Shown here piece by piece: positions 36,464 through 47,587 of a stretch of 49,847 bases of DNA. Each line of letters starts with the position of its first letter. Position 1 is the stretch's first letter. A model generated the notes under the pieces. It saw only the letters and a program-made list of their open reading frames with translations. It was not told the DNA's origin and searched no databases. The translations under genes and the position numbers were made by a program. The stretch is from Rhodospirillaceae bacterium (GTDB taxonomy: Bacteria > Pseudomonadota > Alphaproteobacteria > Bin65): positions 1 to 49,847 of the forward strand of contig JAPOST010000138.1 in the NCBI GenBank assembly GCA_026709535.1, written 5' to 3'.

Positions 36464-37368
36464 TGATCTTCCGCCGCGGCGCGGGCGCGCTGTGCCTCCC
36501 TCCACCAAATATACATGCCGCTGCCAATCACAACGGCTGCGCCCAGCAGAACCCAGATATCCGGCAATTCGTCGAAGATCCACCAGCCGAAGAAAACGGC
36601 GAGCAGCAACTGGGCATAGATGAACGGAGCAACGGTCGAGGCTTCGGCGTACTGGAAAGCCTTGATCAGAAGATATTGGCCGGCAAATCCCATGAAACCG
36701 ACGCCGACAAGTATCAGCCATTCCTGCCTGGTCAGAGAACTCCAGTAAAACGGCACGATCAGAGACGTTACGACCGCGCCGACGAGGCTGGTATAAAAGA
36801 ACAGGGTGAGTGGATGATCCACGAAGCTTAGCAGCCGGGTGGCAACCTGGTAGCAAGCATAGAACAGGCTGGCAAGAAGCGGCAGAAGGGCGGCTATTTT
36901 CATGAACTCCGTGCCCGGACGAAGAATGATCAGCACGCCGAGAAACCCGACGGCAATTGCGGCGCGCCGCCGCCACCCGACCGATTCTTTCAGAATCAAG
37001 GGCGACAGCAAGGTTACGATCAGAGGCGCGGTGAATATGAGCGCCGTGGCTTCGGCCAGCGGCAGGAGGCTTAGCGCGCCGATACCACTGAAAGTGCCGC
37101 CAACCAGAAACAGCGACCGCAGTGTGTGCATGCGCAAGTGTCGAGTGAAAACCAGCCTGACTGTCGTCGGCGTCAGGAAGATCGGTACCGTGAAAGCAAA
37201 GTGAAACACGTACCGACCCCAAACCACCATTTCATAAGGTTGGGTTTGAGTCAGATATTTGGCGCCGGCTTCCATCACGCTCAGACAGGCGACCGTCCCC
37301 AGCATCATCAGGATGCCGAGTTGCGGGCGATGGCGTCTTGCGTGCGGGGCGGAGCCTGGGGTTGGCAT
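36460..37368 (-). CDS. EamA/DMT-superfamily permease, first of a tandem pair
   Basis: A 302-residue EamA protein from ATG 37368; an in-frame extension to 37530 is proline-rich, non-membrane and rejected. Seen: LGILMMLGTVACLSVMEAG opening helix, ALIFTAPLIVTLLSPLIL, KESVGWRRRAAIAVG, ILRPGTEFM, then GMYIWWREAQRARA at the end. Strongly similar in layout to the downstream gene and to the permease at 9048, so the three are probably paralogues. Confidence 0.9.
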   Translation of the reverse strand: MPTPGSAPHARRHRPQLGILMMLGTVACLSVMEAGAKYLTQTQPYEMVVWGRYVFHFAFTVPIFLTPTTVRLVFTRHLRMHTLRSLFLVGGTFSGIGALSLLPLAEATALIFTAPLIVTLLSPLILKESVGWRRRAAIAVGFLGVLIILRPGTEFMKIAALLPLLASLFYACYQVATRLLSFVDHPLTLFFYTSLVGAVVTSLIVPFYWSSLTRQEWLILVGVGFMGFAGQYLLIKAFQYAEASTVAPFIYAQLLLAVFFGWWIFDELPDIWVLLGAAVVIGSGMYIWWREAQRARAAAEDQ

Positions 37369-37674
37369 GACGCCTTTCGATGATTGGGTTTGGTGCGCCG
37401 GAAGTGTTCCCGGTTGTGGCAGAGGCTCCTCGGGACGGCAACCGCTTGGGGCATGCGGGAAGCGGGAGCCTCTTATGCAGGGTACCGATCCAGGCCATGA
37501 TGCCTGTCCCGGCTGCACAAACAGGTACATGTCGACCGGGTTCTTATGATGTTCCCGCCGCCAAGTGCCTGGAAAACAGAGGGCCGACGATGAAGGAGAT
37601 CGTCAGTGCGCCCTAGCCGTTCGGGGGCCGCTCCGCAGTAACCGGCCGGGTGATCCCGAACCCGGTCCCTGTTC
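37369..37674. other. Leader region of the EamA pair
   Basis: About 300 bases between the CoA-transferase and EamA genes, both on the minus strand. It contains a 9-base inverted repeat, AGAGGCTCC at 37421-37429 and GGAGCCTCT at 37465-37473, with a 35-base loop, about 55-105 bases before the EamA start codon. This may be an RNA stem in the leader. No gene is supported. Confidence 0.4.
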
Positions 37675-38892
37675 TCATACAACACCATTCGCTCGCAACT
37701 TGTTGACGGCGGCGGCGTCCATGTCCAGCAGTTCCGAAAGCACTTCATCGGTATGTTCGCCAACCGTTGGCGCGGGGCGTCTGTATTCCGGCGGAGTCCT
37801 GGACATTTTCAGGGGGTTGGCGATGTAGGGTTCCGGTTTGCCGGTGGCCGAGTGCGGTATTTTCACCACCATGTCACGCGCCTGAACTTGAGGGTCCGCG
37901 AACGCATCGCCGATGCTGTTGACCGGGGCGACGGGAACACCGACGGTCGGCAACCCTTCCAGCCAGTGCCGACAGGTGCGTTGCAGGGTCAGTGCAGAGA
38001 CAGCTGCGACACAGGCATCGCGATGGCGTACCCGTTGTTCGTTTACCCGGAATCTGGGGTCCATCGCCAATTCCGGCTGGCCTGCGAACTCGGCAAAGGC
38101 GGCAAACTGCCGATCTGTCGCCACGGCAAGAATGAAACGGCCATCCGACGAGGGAAAAGCCTGGTACGGAACGATGGAAACATGCGCCGACCCCCAGGCA
38201 CGAGGCGATTCGCCAGTGTGGAGATAGTTCATGCCTTCGTTCACCAGCCAGGCGATCTGCGTATCCAGCAGAGACATGTCGAGATGCTGGCCTTCGCCGG
38301 TCTTGTCCCGGTGGCGCAACGCTGCCAGTATGCCGACATTGCAATACATGCCGCACATCAAGTCGGCGATGCCGACACCGACCTTGCAAGGCTCCTGTGT
38401 CTCCGGGCCGGTGATCGACATGATGCCTCCCGTCGCTTGAATCACCAGGTCGATGCCGCTGCGTGGGGCGTAGGGGCCGGTATGCCCGAAGCCGGTCAGC
38501 GAGCAATAGATCAAACCCGGGAGTTCGCCTTTCAGGTTCTCGTAGGACAGGCCATATTTCGCGAGCGCGCCTGTCTTGTAATTCTCGAATAGAATATCGC
38601 ATTGGGCGATCATCTTCCGAGCCAATAGCTGGCCTTCGGCGGTGGCCAGGTTGAGTGAGACCGAGCGTTTGTTCCGGTTGGCGGCGTTGAAGTAGACGCT
38701 GTCCCGCAGCAGTTCGTTACCATCCTCATCTTTCAAGAAAGGCGGCCCCCAACCGCGGACATCGTCGCCGGTTTCGGGTCGTTCTACCTTGATCACATCG
38801 GCTCCCAGATCTGCCAGTACTTGGGTGGCGGTTGGTCCAGCGAGAATCCGGGTAAGGTCAAAAACGCGTATTCCTTCCAGCGGACCTGGCAT
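37675..38892 (-). CDS. CaiB/BaiF family CoA transferase
   Basis: A 405-residue class III CoA transferase (formyl-CoA transferase/CaiB family), from ATG 38892. Seen: PLEGIRVFDLTRILAGPTATQ and QVLADLGADVIKVERP at the N-terminus, YFNAANRNKRSVSLNL, GFGHTGPYAPRSGID, and the catalytic Asp in GQHLDMSLLDTQIAWL. It moves CoA between carboxylic acids such as succinate, mesaconate, oxalate or carnitine; the substrate cannot be chosen. It may activate an organic acid brought in by the nearby permeases. Confidence 0.92.
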   Translation of the reverse strand: MPGPLEGIRVFDLTRILAGPTATQVLADLGADVIKVERPETGDDVRGWGPPFLKDEDGNELLRDSVYFNAANRNKRSVSLNLATAEGQLLARKMIAQCDILFENYKTGALAKYGLSYENLKGELPGLIYCSLTGFGHTGPYAPRSGIDLVIQATGGIMSITGPETQEPCKVGVGIADLMCGMYCNVGILAALRHRDKTGEGQHLDMSLLDTQIAWLVNEGMNYLHTGESPRAWGSAHVSIVPYQAFPSSDGRFILAVATDRQFAAFAEFAGQPELAMDPRFRVNEQRVRHRDACVAAVSALTLQRTCRHWLEGLPTVGVPVAPVNSIGDAFADPQVQARDMVVKIPHSATGKPEPYIANPLKMSRTPPEYRRPAPTVGEHTDEVLSELLDMDAAAVNKLRANGVV

Positions 38893-39276
38893 GGCGACGG
38901 ACTCATGTAGCTTTGCTCGGGGAAAGCAGGATGAGGCGCTTATAGGCAAGCGTCGGAAGCGGCGCAACGGGTGTTCTTGATCGGTTCGCGGCAAAGGGGG
39001 GCGGGACTTGTCCTCGTCTTCCGCTGCGCCTGCGGGGTGGCAGGTTCGACGATATGGCTAGCCCGGCAGAACTGGAGAACAGTTGACAATACGAGAACAA
39101 TCATCTGAAACGCTGCACAGGGCTCGACAAATGCCCTCGCAGGCGCTGCCGCTGCGATCCTGCTGGCCAAGCAATCGCGCCTGATTTTGCAGCGTCAATC
39201 ATCAGCCGATGCAGCGTCAAAACCTGCAGTTCAAACTCGACACGCGACCACTTCGTACGATGCGAGGCCGCCGCAC
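38893..39276. other. Divergent intergenic region CoA transferase / DUF429 gene
   Basis: About 380 bases between divergent genes. It contains a 10-base direct repeat GCAGCGTCAA at 39189-39198 and 39211-39220 (22 bases apart, two DNA turns). No gene is supported. Confidence 0.4.
39189..39220 (+). promoter_or_regulatory. Direct repeat pair, candidate operator
   Basis: GCAGCGTCAA occurs twice with 22-base spacing, placing both copies on the same DNA face, 57 bases before the DUF429 start codon. This is the kind of layout used by dimeric regulators; chance duplication is the alternative. Confidence 0.3.
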
Positions 39277-39981
39277 ATGAACGATGATCTCGCGACGCCG
39301 AATGTATCTCTTGCCGGACTTGACGGCTGCCGTGGCGGATGGGTGATGGTCCGCCGCGACGGTACCGGCGCGTTCAATGCGCCCATCATACTCAACCAGA
39401 TCGACGCGATGCCCCCGACGGATATTGTGGTCATCGACATGCCGATTGGCTTGCCTGAAACAGGCAGTCGGGCCTGCGATCTTGAGGCGCGTGCGTTGCT
39501 CGGTCGCCGCCGGAGCAGCGTCTTTATCGGTGCACGCCGACCATTGCTGAGCTTCAGGGATTATGCCGACGCCAATGCGTGGGCGAAATCCGACGGCTCA
39601 GGCATAAGCAAGCAGCTCTGGCACATCCTTGACAAAATCAGGCAGGTAGACGCCTGGATCACACTGGCCGATCAGAAGTGGTGTCGTGAGGGCCATCCGG
39701 AGCTGGCTTTCCTGGCCGCCGTCGGCACTCCGCTGGCTTACCCAAAGAAGACACCGGAGGGTGAGGCCGAACGTTGCGCGGCGCTGGCGCGTTTCATCCC
39801 GCTGCCACAGTTGAAGTCCTGGCTGGATGACCTGTCTGGAAAGATGGTCGCGCGGGACGATCTGATTGACGCCGCCATCCTGTGTCGCAGCGCCGCCCGG
39901 ACTGCTTTGGGAAGGGCCTGGCAATTGCCGGCCAATCCAGAGAGAGATGCAACCGGGCTGGTCATGGAAATGGTTTTCTAG
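39277..39981 (+). CDS. DUF429 family protein (predicted RNase H-like)
   Basis: A 234-residue DUF429 protein from ATG 39277. Seen: SLAGLDGCRGGWVMVRRDG, then VVIDMPIGLPETGSRACDLEA and RALLGRRRSSVF, the three blocks that define the family, with Asp residues suited to a two-metal RNase H-like site. Some members are linked with RNA or DNA cleavage by fold only; no biochemical role is established that I can state. It stands alone between the CoA-transferase and hydrolase genes. Confidence 0.85.
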   Translation: MNDDLATPNVSLAGLDGCRGGWVMVRRDGTGAFNAPIILNQIDAMPPTDIVVIDMPIGLPETGSRACDLEARALLGRRRSSVFIGARRPLLSFRDYADANAWAKSDGSGISKQLWHILDKIRQVDAWITLADQKWCREGHPELAFLAAVGTPLAYPKKTPEGEAERCAALARFIPLPQLKSWLDDLSGKMVARDDLIDAAILCRSAARTALGRAWQLPANPERDATGLVMEMVF

Positions 39982-40077
39982 GACATCTTCAGCTCGGAAA
40001 ACTTACCCGCTTGCATTCTTGCGCGGATCACTTTAGAAACCTTGTCTATACAATTGCAACTATCCGGAGTTGATACC

Positions 40078-41013
40078 ATGAAACGTCGTGATGCGCTTAA
40101 GATCGGCGCTGTTGGTCTCGGCAGCTATGCTCTTGCATCAAGTGGCGCGCATGGTGCCAGTCACCGGAAGCCGAGCTTTGTATTGGTTCACGGCGCTTGG
40201 CATGGTGCCTGGGCATGGAGCGAGATGACAGTCCGGCTAGCCAAGGCTGGCCACGCGGCTTTTGCCGTCGACCTGCCTGGCGCCGGCACCCGGGCAAGGT
40301 TCCCAGCCTCGTTTCTGAAACGGCCGCTGGACAAGAAAGCGTTTGCGACCGAAGTATCGCCGACGCGTAGTTTGACTCAGGACGAGCGGAATGCTTACGT
40401 GGCCGATGTGGTAAAAAGCGCGGCGACGATCGGTAATGGCAAGGTCGTTTTGGTTGGTCATTCGTGGGGTGGTAATACCATTTCCCACGTGACTGAAGCC
40501 GTGCCGGAACTGGTTTACGCCGTTGTCTATCTGGTCGCTTTCATGCTCCCCCCCGGCATTTCACCGAGCGGGATGCTCCAGGACAAAAGCTATGCGTCCG
40601 GGCAGGTCAATCCGCTGTTGATGGCCGATCCTGGGAAAGTTGGCGCACTGAGGCTGGACCCGCGCAGTTTAGATCCAGCCTATGTCACAGCGACCAAGAG
40701 AGCCTTCTACGCCGATCTCTCCGATGCGCAATTTGTGGCGGTTGCCAACCTTTTGCATTGTGACGAGCCAGCGCAAACTGCCGGTGTGAAATCGCCAATA
40801 ACGGCCGCTCGCTTTGGCAAGGTCAGTCGACATTTCATTCGTTGCGAAGACGATAGGGCGATGCCGGCAGCAGCTCAGGACAGGATGGTTGAACTGGTGG
40901 ACGGCGCAGGAGTTGGCGGCAAGACGGTGGTACACAAGATGAGCGGCAGCCATTCGCCCTTTTTCGCCCAGCCGGATGCACTCCTGGAAGTTTTCCGGAA
41001 GATTGCGACCTGA
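40078..41013 (+). CDS. Alpha/beta hydrolase with Tat-type signal
   Basis: A 311-residue alpha/beta hydrolase. From ATG 40078 (GGAG 8 bases upstream) it begins MKRRDALKIGAVGLGSYALA, a twin-arginine-like signal (KRRDALK), so export to the periplasm is likely. Seen: VLVHGAWHGAWAWS (oxyanion region), nucleophile Ser129 in VLVGHSWGGNT, and a C-terminal SGSHSPF with the catalytic His. The closest layout is the salicylate-esterase/hydroxynitrile lyase-like group. Substrate unknown. Confidence 0.88.
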   Translation: MKRRDALKIGAVGLGSYALASSGAHGASHRKPSFVLVHGAWHGAWAWSEMTVRLAKAGHAAFAVDLPGAGTRARFPASFLKRPLDKKAFATEVSPTRSLTQDERNAYVADVVKSAATIGNGKVVLVGHSWGGNTISHVTEAVPELVYAVVYLVAFMLPPGISPSGMLQDKSYASGQVNPLLMADPGKVGALRLDPRSLDPAYVTATKRAFYADLSDAQFVAVANLLHCDEPAQTAGVKSPITAARFGKVSRHFIRCEDDRAMPAAAQDRMVELVDGAGVGGKTVVHKMSGSHSPFFAQPDALLEVFRKIAT

Positions 41014-41075
41014 TCGTCCGTCCGTGAAAGATGCGGCCTTCCTGCTCGCATTCAGCGTTGTTCTCCCGGGTTTTT

Positions 41076-41089
41076 GATCTTGCAAGATC
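41076..41089. promoter_or_regulatory. Perfect 14-base palindrome
   Basis: GATCTTGCAAGATC reads the same on both strands. It follows the hydrolase gene by 60 bases and comes after TTTTT. It could be a regulator site or a weak hairpin; no associated gene start is nearby on the plus strand. Confidence 0.3.
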
Positions 41090-41260
41090 CATTGAGGAGA
41101 TCTGGCGCCATGACCGTCAGGTCCATGGAAAACCGGTCTTGTGCTGAAAAGAAGGGCATCCGCAGTCCACAGGTCTGCCAGAGGGGGCGGCGCCTTTATC
41201 CGATATTCGACGTGAAGGTCCCGCTCCTGCGCCCCGAGCGGCTCTATCGTCAGCGGTGGT

Positions 41261-41431
41261 TCATCCACCGATACGCTCGCGCGCTTCGATCACTCGCTCG
41301 GCCGCGGCCACGGCGTTGTGCAGCACGAAACGGCTGAGCGTGGTTTCCTCGTAGGCCGCCGCGCGTTCGAGCTTGCGCCTGCTTCGGGCGTCGAGACGCA
41401 GGTGGACGCGCTCGTGTTTCGTTTCGGCCAT
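41261..41431 (-). CDS. Shortened DUF1778-type (TacA-like) antitoxin
   Basis: A 56-residue protein from ATG 41431: AETKHERVHLRLDARSRRKL then ERAAAYEETTLSRFVLHNAV and a short RVIEARERIGG end. This is the ribbon-helix-helix N-terminal domain of DUF1778 antitoxins, which normally run to ~90 residues with a C-terminal toxin-binding tail. Here it stops right after the DNA-binding part. The partner, a GNAT-fold tRNA-acetylating toxin, is usually directly downstream; only a possible scrap (LTIEPLGAQERDL) follows. It may be an orphan or decayed module. Confidence 0.65.
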   Translation of the reverse strand: MAETKHERVHLRLDARSRRKLERAAAYEETTLSRFVLHNAVAAAERVIEARERIGG

Positions 41432-41521
41432 TACGCTGTTTCCCACATGAGATTGTGATGGCTCCATGCACCAAAACGGCGTACAGAGCAAGCATGTCGG
41501 CGGATGGCGAAAGGCTCAGCA

Positions 41522-42166
41522 ATGCTCACTCTTCATGGCTATTATCGATCGTCCGCCGCCTATCGAGTGCGGATTGCTCTGAACCTGAAGGGCTTGGACC
41601 ACCGGAAAACTTTCATCCACCTGCGCAACGGGCACCAGTTCAGCGCGGCTTATGCCGAACTCAATCCACAACAACAGGTGCCAACGCTCGAAACGGATGG
41701 CGGAGATATGCTGGTCCAGTCCTCGGCCATTATCGAATGGCTGGAAGAAACCTGGCCAGAGCCGCCGCTGCTACCCGCCGATGCCCTGGGACGTCAACGG
41801 GTTCGCGCCCTCGCGGCGGTTCCGGGTTGTGACATCCATCCCATCGGGAACTTGCGGGTGCTGAAATACTTGCAGGAAGAATTGGGCCAGGGACCCGATG
41901 CTGTTGCGGCATGGGCGAGGCACTGGATCGAATTGGGTTTTGCGGGCCTTGAGCGTATGTTGGCCGAGCATCCGGCCACGGGACGATTCTGTCATGGCGA
42001 TGCGCCTACCATGGCCGACCTGTTTCTGGTGCCACAGGCTTTCAACGCTGAGCGCTTCAATGCCGACATGGACAAGTTTCCGACAGTGGCGCGAATCTCT
42101 GCCGCCTGCAATGACCTGGAAGCGTTCGCCGCTGCTGCGCCAGGTAATCAGGATGATGCCGAGTAG
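41522..42166 (+). CDS. maiA: Maleylacetoacetate isomerase (zeta-class GST)
   Basis: A 214-residue zeta-class glutathione transferase. ATG 41522 has AAAGG 8 bases upstream. Seen: the catalytic loop YYRSSAAYRVRIALNLKG with the SS-C/A position, NPQQQVPTLE, and a helical C-terminal domain ending near LFLVPQAFNAERFN. It isomerises maleylacetoacetate to fumarylacetoacetate in tyrosine breakdown, or maleylpyruvate in gentisate breakdown. The usual partners hmgA and fahA are not in the window, so which pathway it serves is open. Confidence 0.88.
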   Translation: MLTLHGYYRSSAAYRVRIALNLKGLDHRKTFIHLRNGHQFSAAYAELNPQQQVPTLETDGGDMLVQSSAIIEWLEETWPEPPLLPADALGRQRVRALAAVPGCDIHPIGNLRVLKYLQEELGQGPDAVAAWARHWIELGFAGLERMLAEHPATGRFCHGDAPTMADLFLVPQAFNAERFNADMDKFPTVARISAACNDLEAFAAAAPGNQDDAE

Positions 42167-44048
<1,882 letters not shown>

Positions 44049-44561
44049 GCGCTGCACCGGCAGGGCGACGTCATGACTGCTGGTCGCCTGCTCCAGACGT
44101 CCATCAATATCCTTGATTCGATCGGCTTGATGGGAAGATGTGCCAATGGTTAGCGAGACTCGACAACACTGCTATATAGGCTCCAAGGTCTGACATATCA
44201 TGAAGGATGGTATGGCAGACGCTGCGGAATTCAGTCGCCGCAAACGGATGGTTGATCTCCGTCGTATGTTCGGTTTTTGCGCGGACAATGATCAGGTCTC
44301 AGACTGATTTCTATCGCCCCGGGCAGGTCCGGTTGTGTGCTGTTGTGGAACGCCCCCTCTCGCTTTTTCGGAAGACAGGAGGTGTGGTTCGGGCGGCAAG
44401 GCCGAGCGAACGCTCAAGGGACGACCATCTGCACGGAAGTCAGCGATCTGCAGCGGGGCCTGCGTTCAAAATTGACGTGCTGCCGATTTCTTTCATGGCT
44501 GCCTTGCAGCACAGACTGATATCAGTGGCGTTTCTTTCCATCCGTCAGCAACCTCTATAGC
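44049..44561. other. Intergenic region guaB / guaA
   Basis: About 510 bases. An open frame of ~117 codons (44207-44560) has unnatural composition and I do not accept it. In many related genomes an rsmB-type RNA methyltransferase gene lies between guaB and guaA; nothing of it is recognisable here. Confidence 0.4.
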
Positions 44562-46109
44562 ATGACAGACCGGATCCTGATCCTCGATTTTGGCTCTCAA
44601 TACACACAGTTAATCGCTCGGCGGGTGCGGGAATCCAACGTCTATTCGGAAATCTATCCCTTCAACATCGGCGATGATGCGATTGGCAACTTCGGTGCCA
44701 AGGCTATCATCCTGTCTGGCGGCCCGGCTTCCGTATCTGTGGAAGGCTCACCGGCGGCGCCAGCGATTGTGTTCGATCTAGGTCTGCCCGTTCTGGGCAT
44801 CTGCTATGGCGAACAGACCATGGTCGATCGCTTGGGCGGCCGGGTCGAGTCGTCTGACCATCGGGAGTTTGGTCGGGCGACAGTTCATGTCGCTCGCGAC
44901 TGCGCCTTGTTCGACGGCGTCTGGAAGCCCGGCGAAACGCACCAGGCGTGGATGAGTCACGGCGATCGAGTCATTTCGCTACCGGAAGGTTTCTCCGTCT
45001 TGGGGACCAGCGAGGGCGCGCCCTTTGCCGCTATTGCGGATGAAGCGCGCCACTTTTACGGCCTGCAATTCCACCCCGAAGTCATCCAAACGCCATCCGG
45101 TGCAGGGCTTCTGAAAAATTTCACCCATGCCATCGCTGGATGCTCCGGTGACTGGTCCATGGCTGCCTTCAAGGAGCAAGCCATCAAGAAGGTGCGAGCC
45201 CAGGTTCGCAAGGAGCGGGTGATCTGCGGTCTCTCCGGGGGAGTCGATTCGTCGGTTGTCGCCGTCCTGTTGCACGAGGCGATCGGGGAGCAACTTACCT
45301 GTATTTTTGTCGATCACGGCCTGATGCGCTTGGGAGAGGCCGAGCAGGTCCTGGGACTGTTTCGCAATCACTACAATATCCCTCTGATCCACCGGGATGC
45401 GTCGAACCTGTTCCTGAGTCGGTTGGAGGGTGTCGATGATCCCGAGAAGAAGCGGAAGATCATCGGCGGCTTGTTCATTGACGTTTTTGAAGAGGAGGCG
45501 ATCCGTATAGGAGGGTCGCGGTTCCTGGCTCAGGGGACGCTATATCCCGATGTTATCGAGTCGGTGTCAGCCACTGGCGGACCCAGCGCAACCATCAAAT
45601 CCCACCATAATGTCGGAGGCATTCCGGAGCGGATGAACATGGACCTGGTCGAGCCGGTCCGCGACCTCTTCAAGGACGAGGTACGCTCACTAGGCCGCGA
45701 ACTGGGCCTGCCCGAAGATTTCATTCGCCGCCACCCGTTTCCGGGTCCAGGATTGGCGATTCGCATTCCCGGGCCGGTTTCCCGCGAGAAGGCGGAAATG
45801 CTTCGGCTTGCGGACGCGATCTTCCTGGAAGAAATCCGCAAGGCTGGTCTTTACGACGAAATCTGGCAGGCGTTTGCCACGCTTCTGCCAGTACGCACGG
45901 TTGGCGTCATGGGCGACGAGAGGACCTATGACTGGGTCTGCGCGCTGCGCGCGGTAACTTCGACCGACGGAATGACAGCGGACAGCTATGCCTTTACCCA
46001 TGATTTCCTGAGCCGCACGGCGACACGAATCGTCAACAACGTCCGTGGAATCAATCGCGTGGTCTACGATGTAACCAGCAAGCCGCCCGGCACCATCGAA
46101 TGGGAATAA
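44562..46109 (+). CDS. guaA: GMP synthase (glutamine-hydrolysing)
   Basis: A 515-residue two-domain enzyme converting XMP to GMP. Seen: the glutamine amidotransferase domain with [17 protein letters not shown], catalytic Cys81 in LGICYGEQT (usually CYGMQ), and His/Glu in LQFHPEV; then the ATP-pyrophosphatase domain with the P-loop [15 protein letters not shown], and the dimerisation domain ending [13 protein letters not shown]. Full length and intact. Confidence 0.97.
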   Translation: MTDRILILDFGSQYTQLIARRVRESNVYSEIYPFNIGDDAIGNFGAKAIILSGGPASVSVEGSPAAPAIVFDLGLPVLGICYGEQTMVDRLGGRVESSDHREFGRATVHVARDCALFDGVWKPGETHQAWMSHGDRVISLPEGFSVLGTSEGAPFAAIADEARHFYGLQFHPEVIQTPSGAGLLKNFTHAIAGCSGDWSMAAFKEQAIKKVRAQVRKERVICGLSGGVDSSVVAVLLHEAIGEQLTCIFVDHGLMRLGEAEQVLGLFRNHYNIPLIHRDASNLFLSRLEGVDDPEKKRKIIGGLFIDVFEEEAIRIGGSRFLAQGTLYPDVIESVSATGGPSATIKSHHNVGGIPERMNMDLVEPVRDLFKDEVRSLGRELGLPEDFIRRHPFPGPGLAIRIPGPVSREKAEMLRLADAIFLEEIRKAGLYDEIWQAFATLLPVRTVGVMGDERTYDWVCALRAVTSTDGMTADSYAFTHDFLSRTATRIVNNVRGINRVVYDVTSKPPGTIEWE

Positions 46110-46551
46110 AAAGGGAGTTTTCCGGTTCAGGGTTCTTGCTTATTCAACGACTTGGTCACATCGCCCGATGCCCAACCCGGATCAACCGCTCACGGACGTG
46201 CGTCCTTGACATGAATTTCTCTGTCTCGTCGACCGAGAAAACATCTGCGTCCGACAGAGCATCGCTTCCGTTTGCTGGAGAATGTGGGCTGGATACCTGC
46301 TGGGTGAGGTCGCCTGCTTCCCAACGCTTCCTGACCGACAGGTGGCACCAACTTTGAGTTGGCGGAAGTAATATGTTTGGTACCAGTCGTGAAACGGTTG
46401 TCTTCTGCTTGCGCGTCCGAGTGGCTGCCGCCGGACGACGCTACAGGTGGGCCGGGGAACACCGTTGCAGATGCGCGCGCGACTCTCTAGGATTTCAATT
46501 GCAAATGCATGATTTCGGCTTCTCGCCGGATAGTCAAGGAGGCTCAATCTC
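46110..46551. other. Intergenic region guaA / TRAP operon
   Basis: About 440 bases with no supported gene. It ends with the strong ribosome site AAGGAGG at 46536-46542, 9 bases before the dctP start. No regulator gene or clear operator was seen for the TRAP operon. Confidence 0.4.
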
Positions 46552-47586
46552 ATGAGATTAATCGCAGTAGGCGCGCTGGCTGCCGTTGCCGGTCTGTTGA
46601 CGGTCGGGCCGGCAGTCGCCAAGATCGAAATGAAACTGGCCCATTTTGTTACGCCGAAACACACTTTCTCGAAATGGCTGGTCGACTGGACCAAGGAAAT
46701 TGAGCAGAAATCTGGCGGCGAGATAACGTTCAAGATTTTTCCAGGCGCCCAGATGGGACCACCGCCGAAATATTATGACATCGCGCGAACGGGTCGCGCG
46801 GAAATCGTCTGGTCGGCGCACGGCTTTACGCCGGGCCGGTTTCCGCTGACGGAATTATCCAACATGCCATTCCTGATCGGCAGCGCCGAAATCGGCACCA
46901 AAGTGCTGAATGACAAGACCTTGCGGGCCAAGTATCTGGACAAGGAACACCGCGGTGTAAAAGTCCTCGCGCTCATGACGCACCAGCCGGGCAATATTCA
47001 TACTGCGAGCAAGCCGGTTCGAGCGATTGCGGATATGAAAGGCCTGCGCATCCGGTTTGCTTCGCAGACTATTCGCGAGTTCATCCGTGCGTTGGGAGGT
47101 ACGCCTCGCGGACTGCCACCGACCCAGATTGTTGATCAGATGCAGAAAGGAACGTTGGACGGCGCCTTTATCGACTACGGCGGCGCGGGCATCGCCTTTC
47201 GAATGGGACCGGTAACCAAGTACACGACAGAGATGTACAGTTATGTCACAAGCTTCTGTGTGTGCATGAATGCCAAAGCCTATGCTGCCCTGTCTTCAAA
47301 ACTGAGGAAGGTCGTCGACGACACGATGACTGGCCGCGAGAAGGAAATGGGCCATGCCTTCGACGTACTGGACGCCATCGGCAAGAAAATCATGATGAAG
47401 GCAGGAACCAAACCGGTCGTCTTGTCTGCCGCGCAGGCCAGGAAGTTCCGGGAGGTTGGCGCCAGGGTCACCGAGCAGCATCTGGTCAAGCTGGAGAAGA
47501 AGGGCCTGCCGGCTCGCGCGGTCTACGCCATGATGAAGGAACTTTCGACGAAGCATGCCAAGACGTCCCGAAACTTCATGAAATAA
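46552..47586 (+). CDS. TRAP transporter substrate-binding protein (DctP family)
   Basis: A 344-residue periplasmic solute-binding protein. Seen: signal peptide MRLIAVGALAAVAGLLTVGPAVA with cleavage after AVA, then MKLAHFVTPKHTFSKWLVDW, a central GLRIRFASQTIREFIRALGG with the carboxylate-binding Arg position, and QMQKGTLDGAFIDYGG. Preceded by AAGGAGG. It delivers an organic acid or related solute to the DctQM permease encoded next. The ligand is unknown. Confidence 0.92.
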   Translation: MRLIAVGALAAVAGLLTVGPAVAKIEMKLAHFVTPKHTFSKWLVDWTKEIEQKSGGEITFKIFPGAQMGPPPKYYDIARTGRAEIVWSAHGFTPGRFPLTELSNMPFLIGSAEIGTKVLNDKTLRAKYLDKEHRGVKVLALMTHQPGNIHTASKPVRAIADMKGLRIRFASQTIREFIRALGGTPRGLPPTQIVDQMQKGTLDGAFIDYGGAGIAFRMGPVTKYTTEMYSYVTSFCVCMNAKAYAALSSKLRKVVDDTMTGREKEMGHAFDVLDAIGKKIMMKAGTKPVVLSAAQARKFREVGARVTEQHLVKLEKKGLPARAVYAMMKELSTKHAKTSRNFMK

Positions 47587-47587
47587 G

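Noticed and set aside
44207..44560. 117-codon frame between guaB and guaA
   Set aside because: Odd composition, no family resemblance and no good ribosome site.
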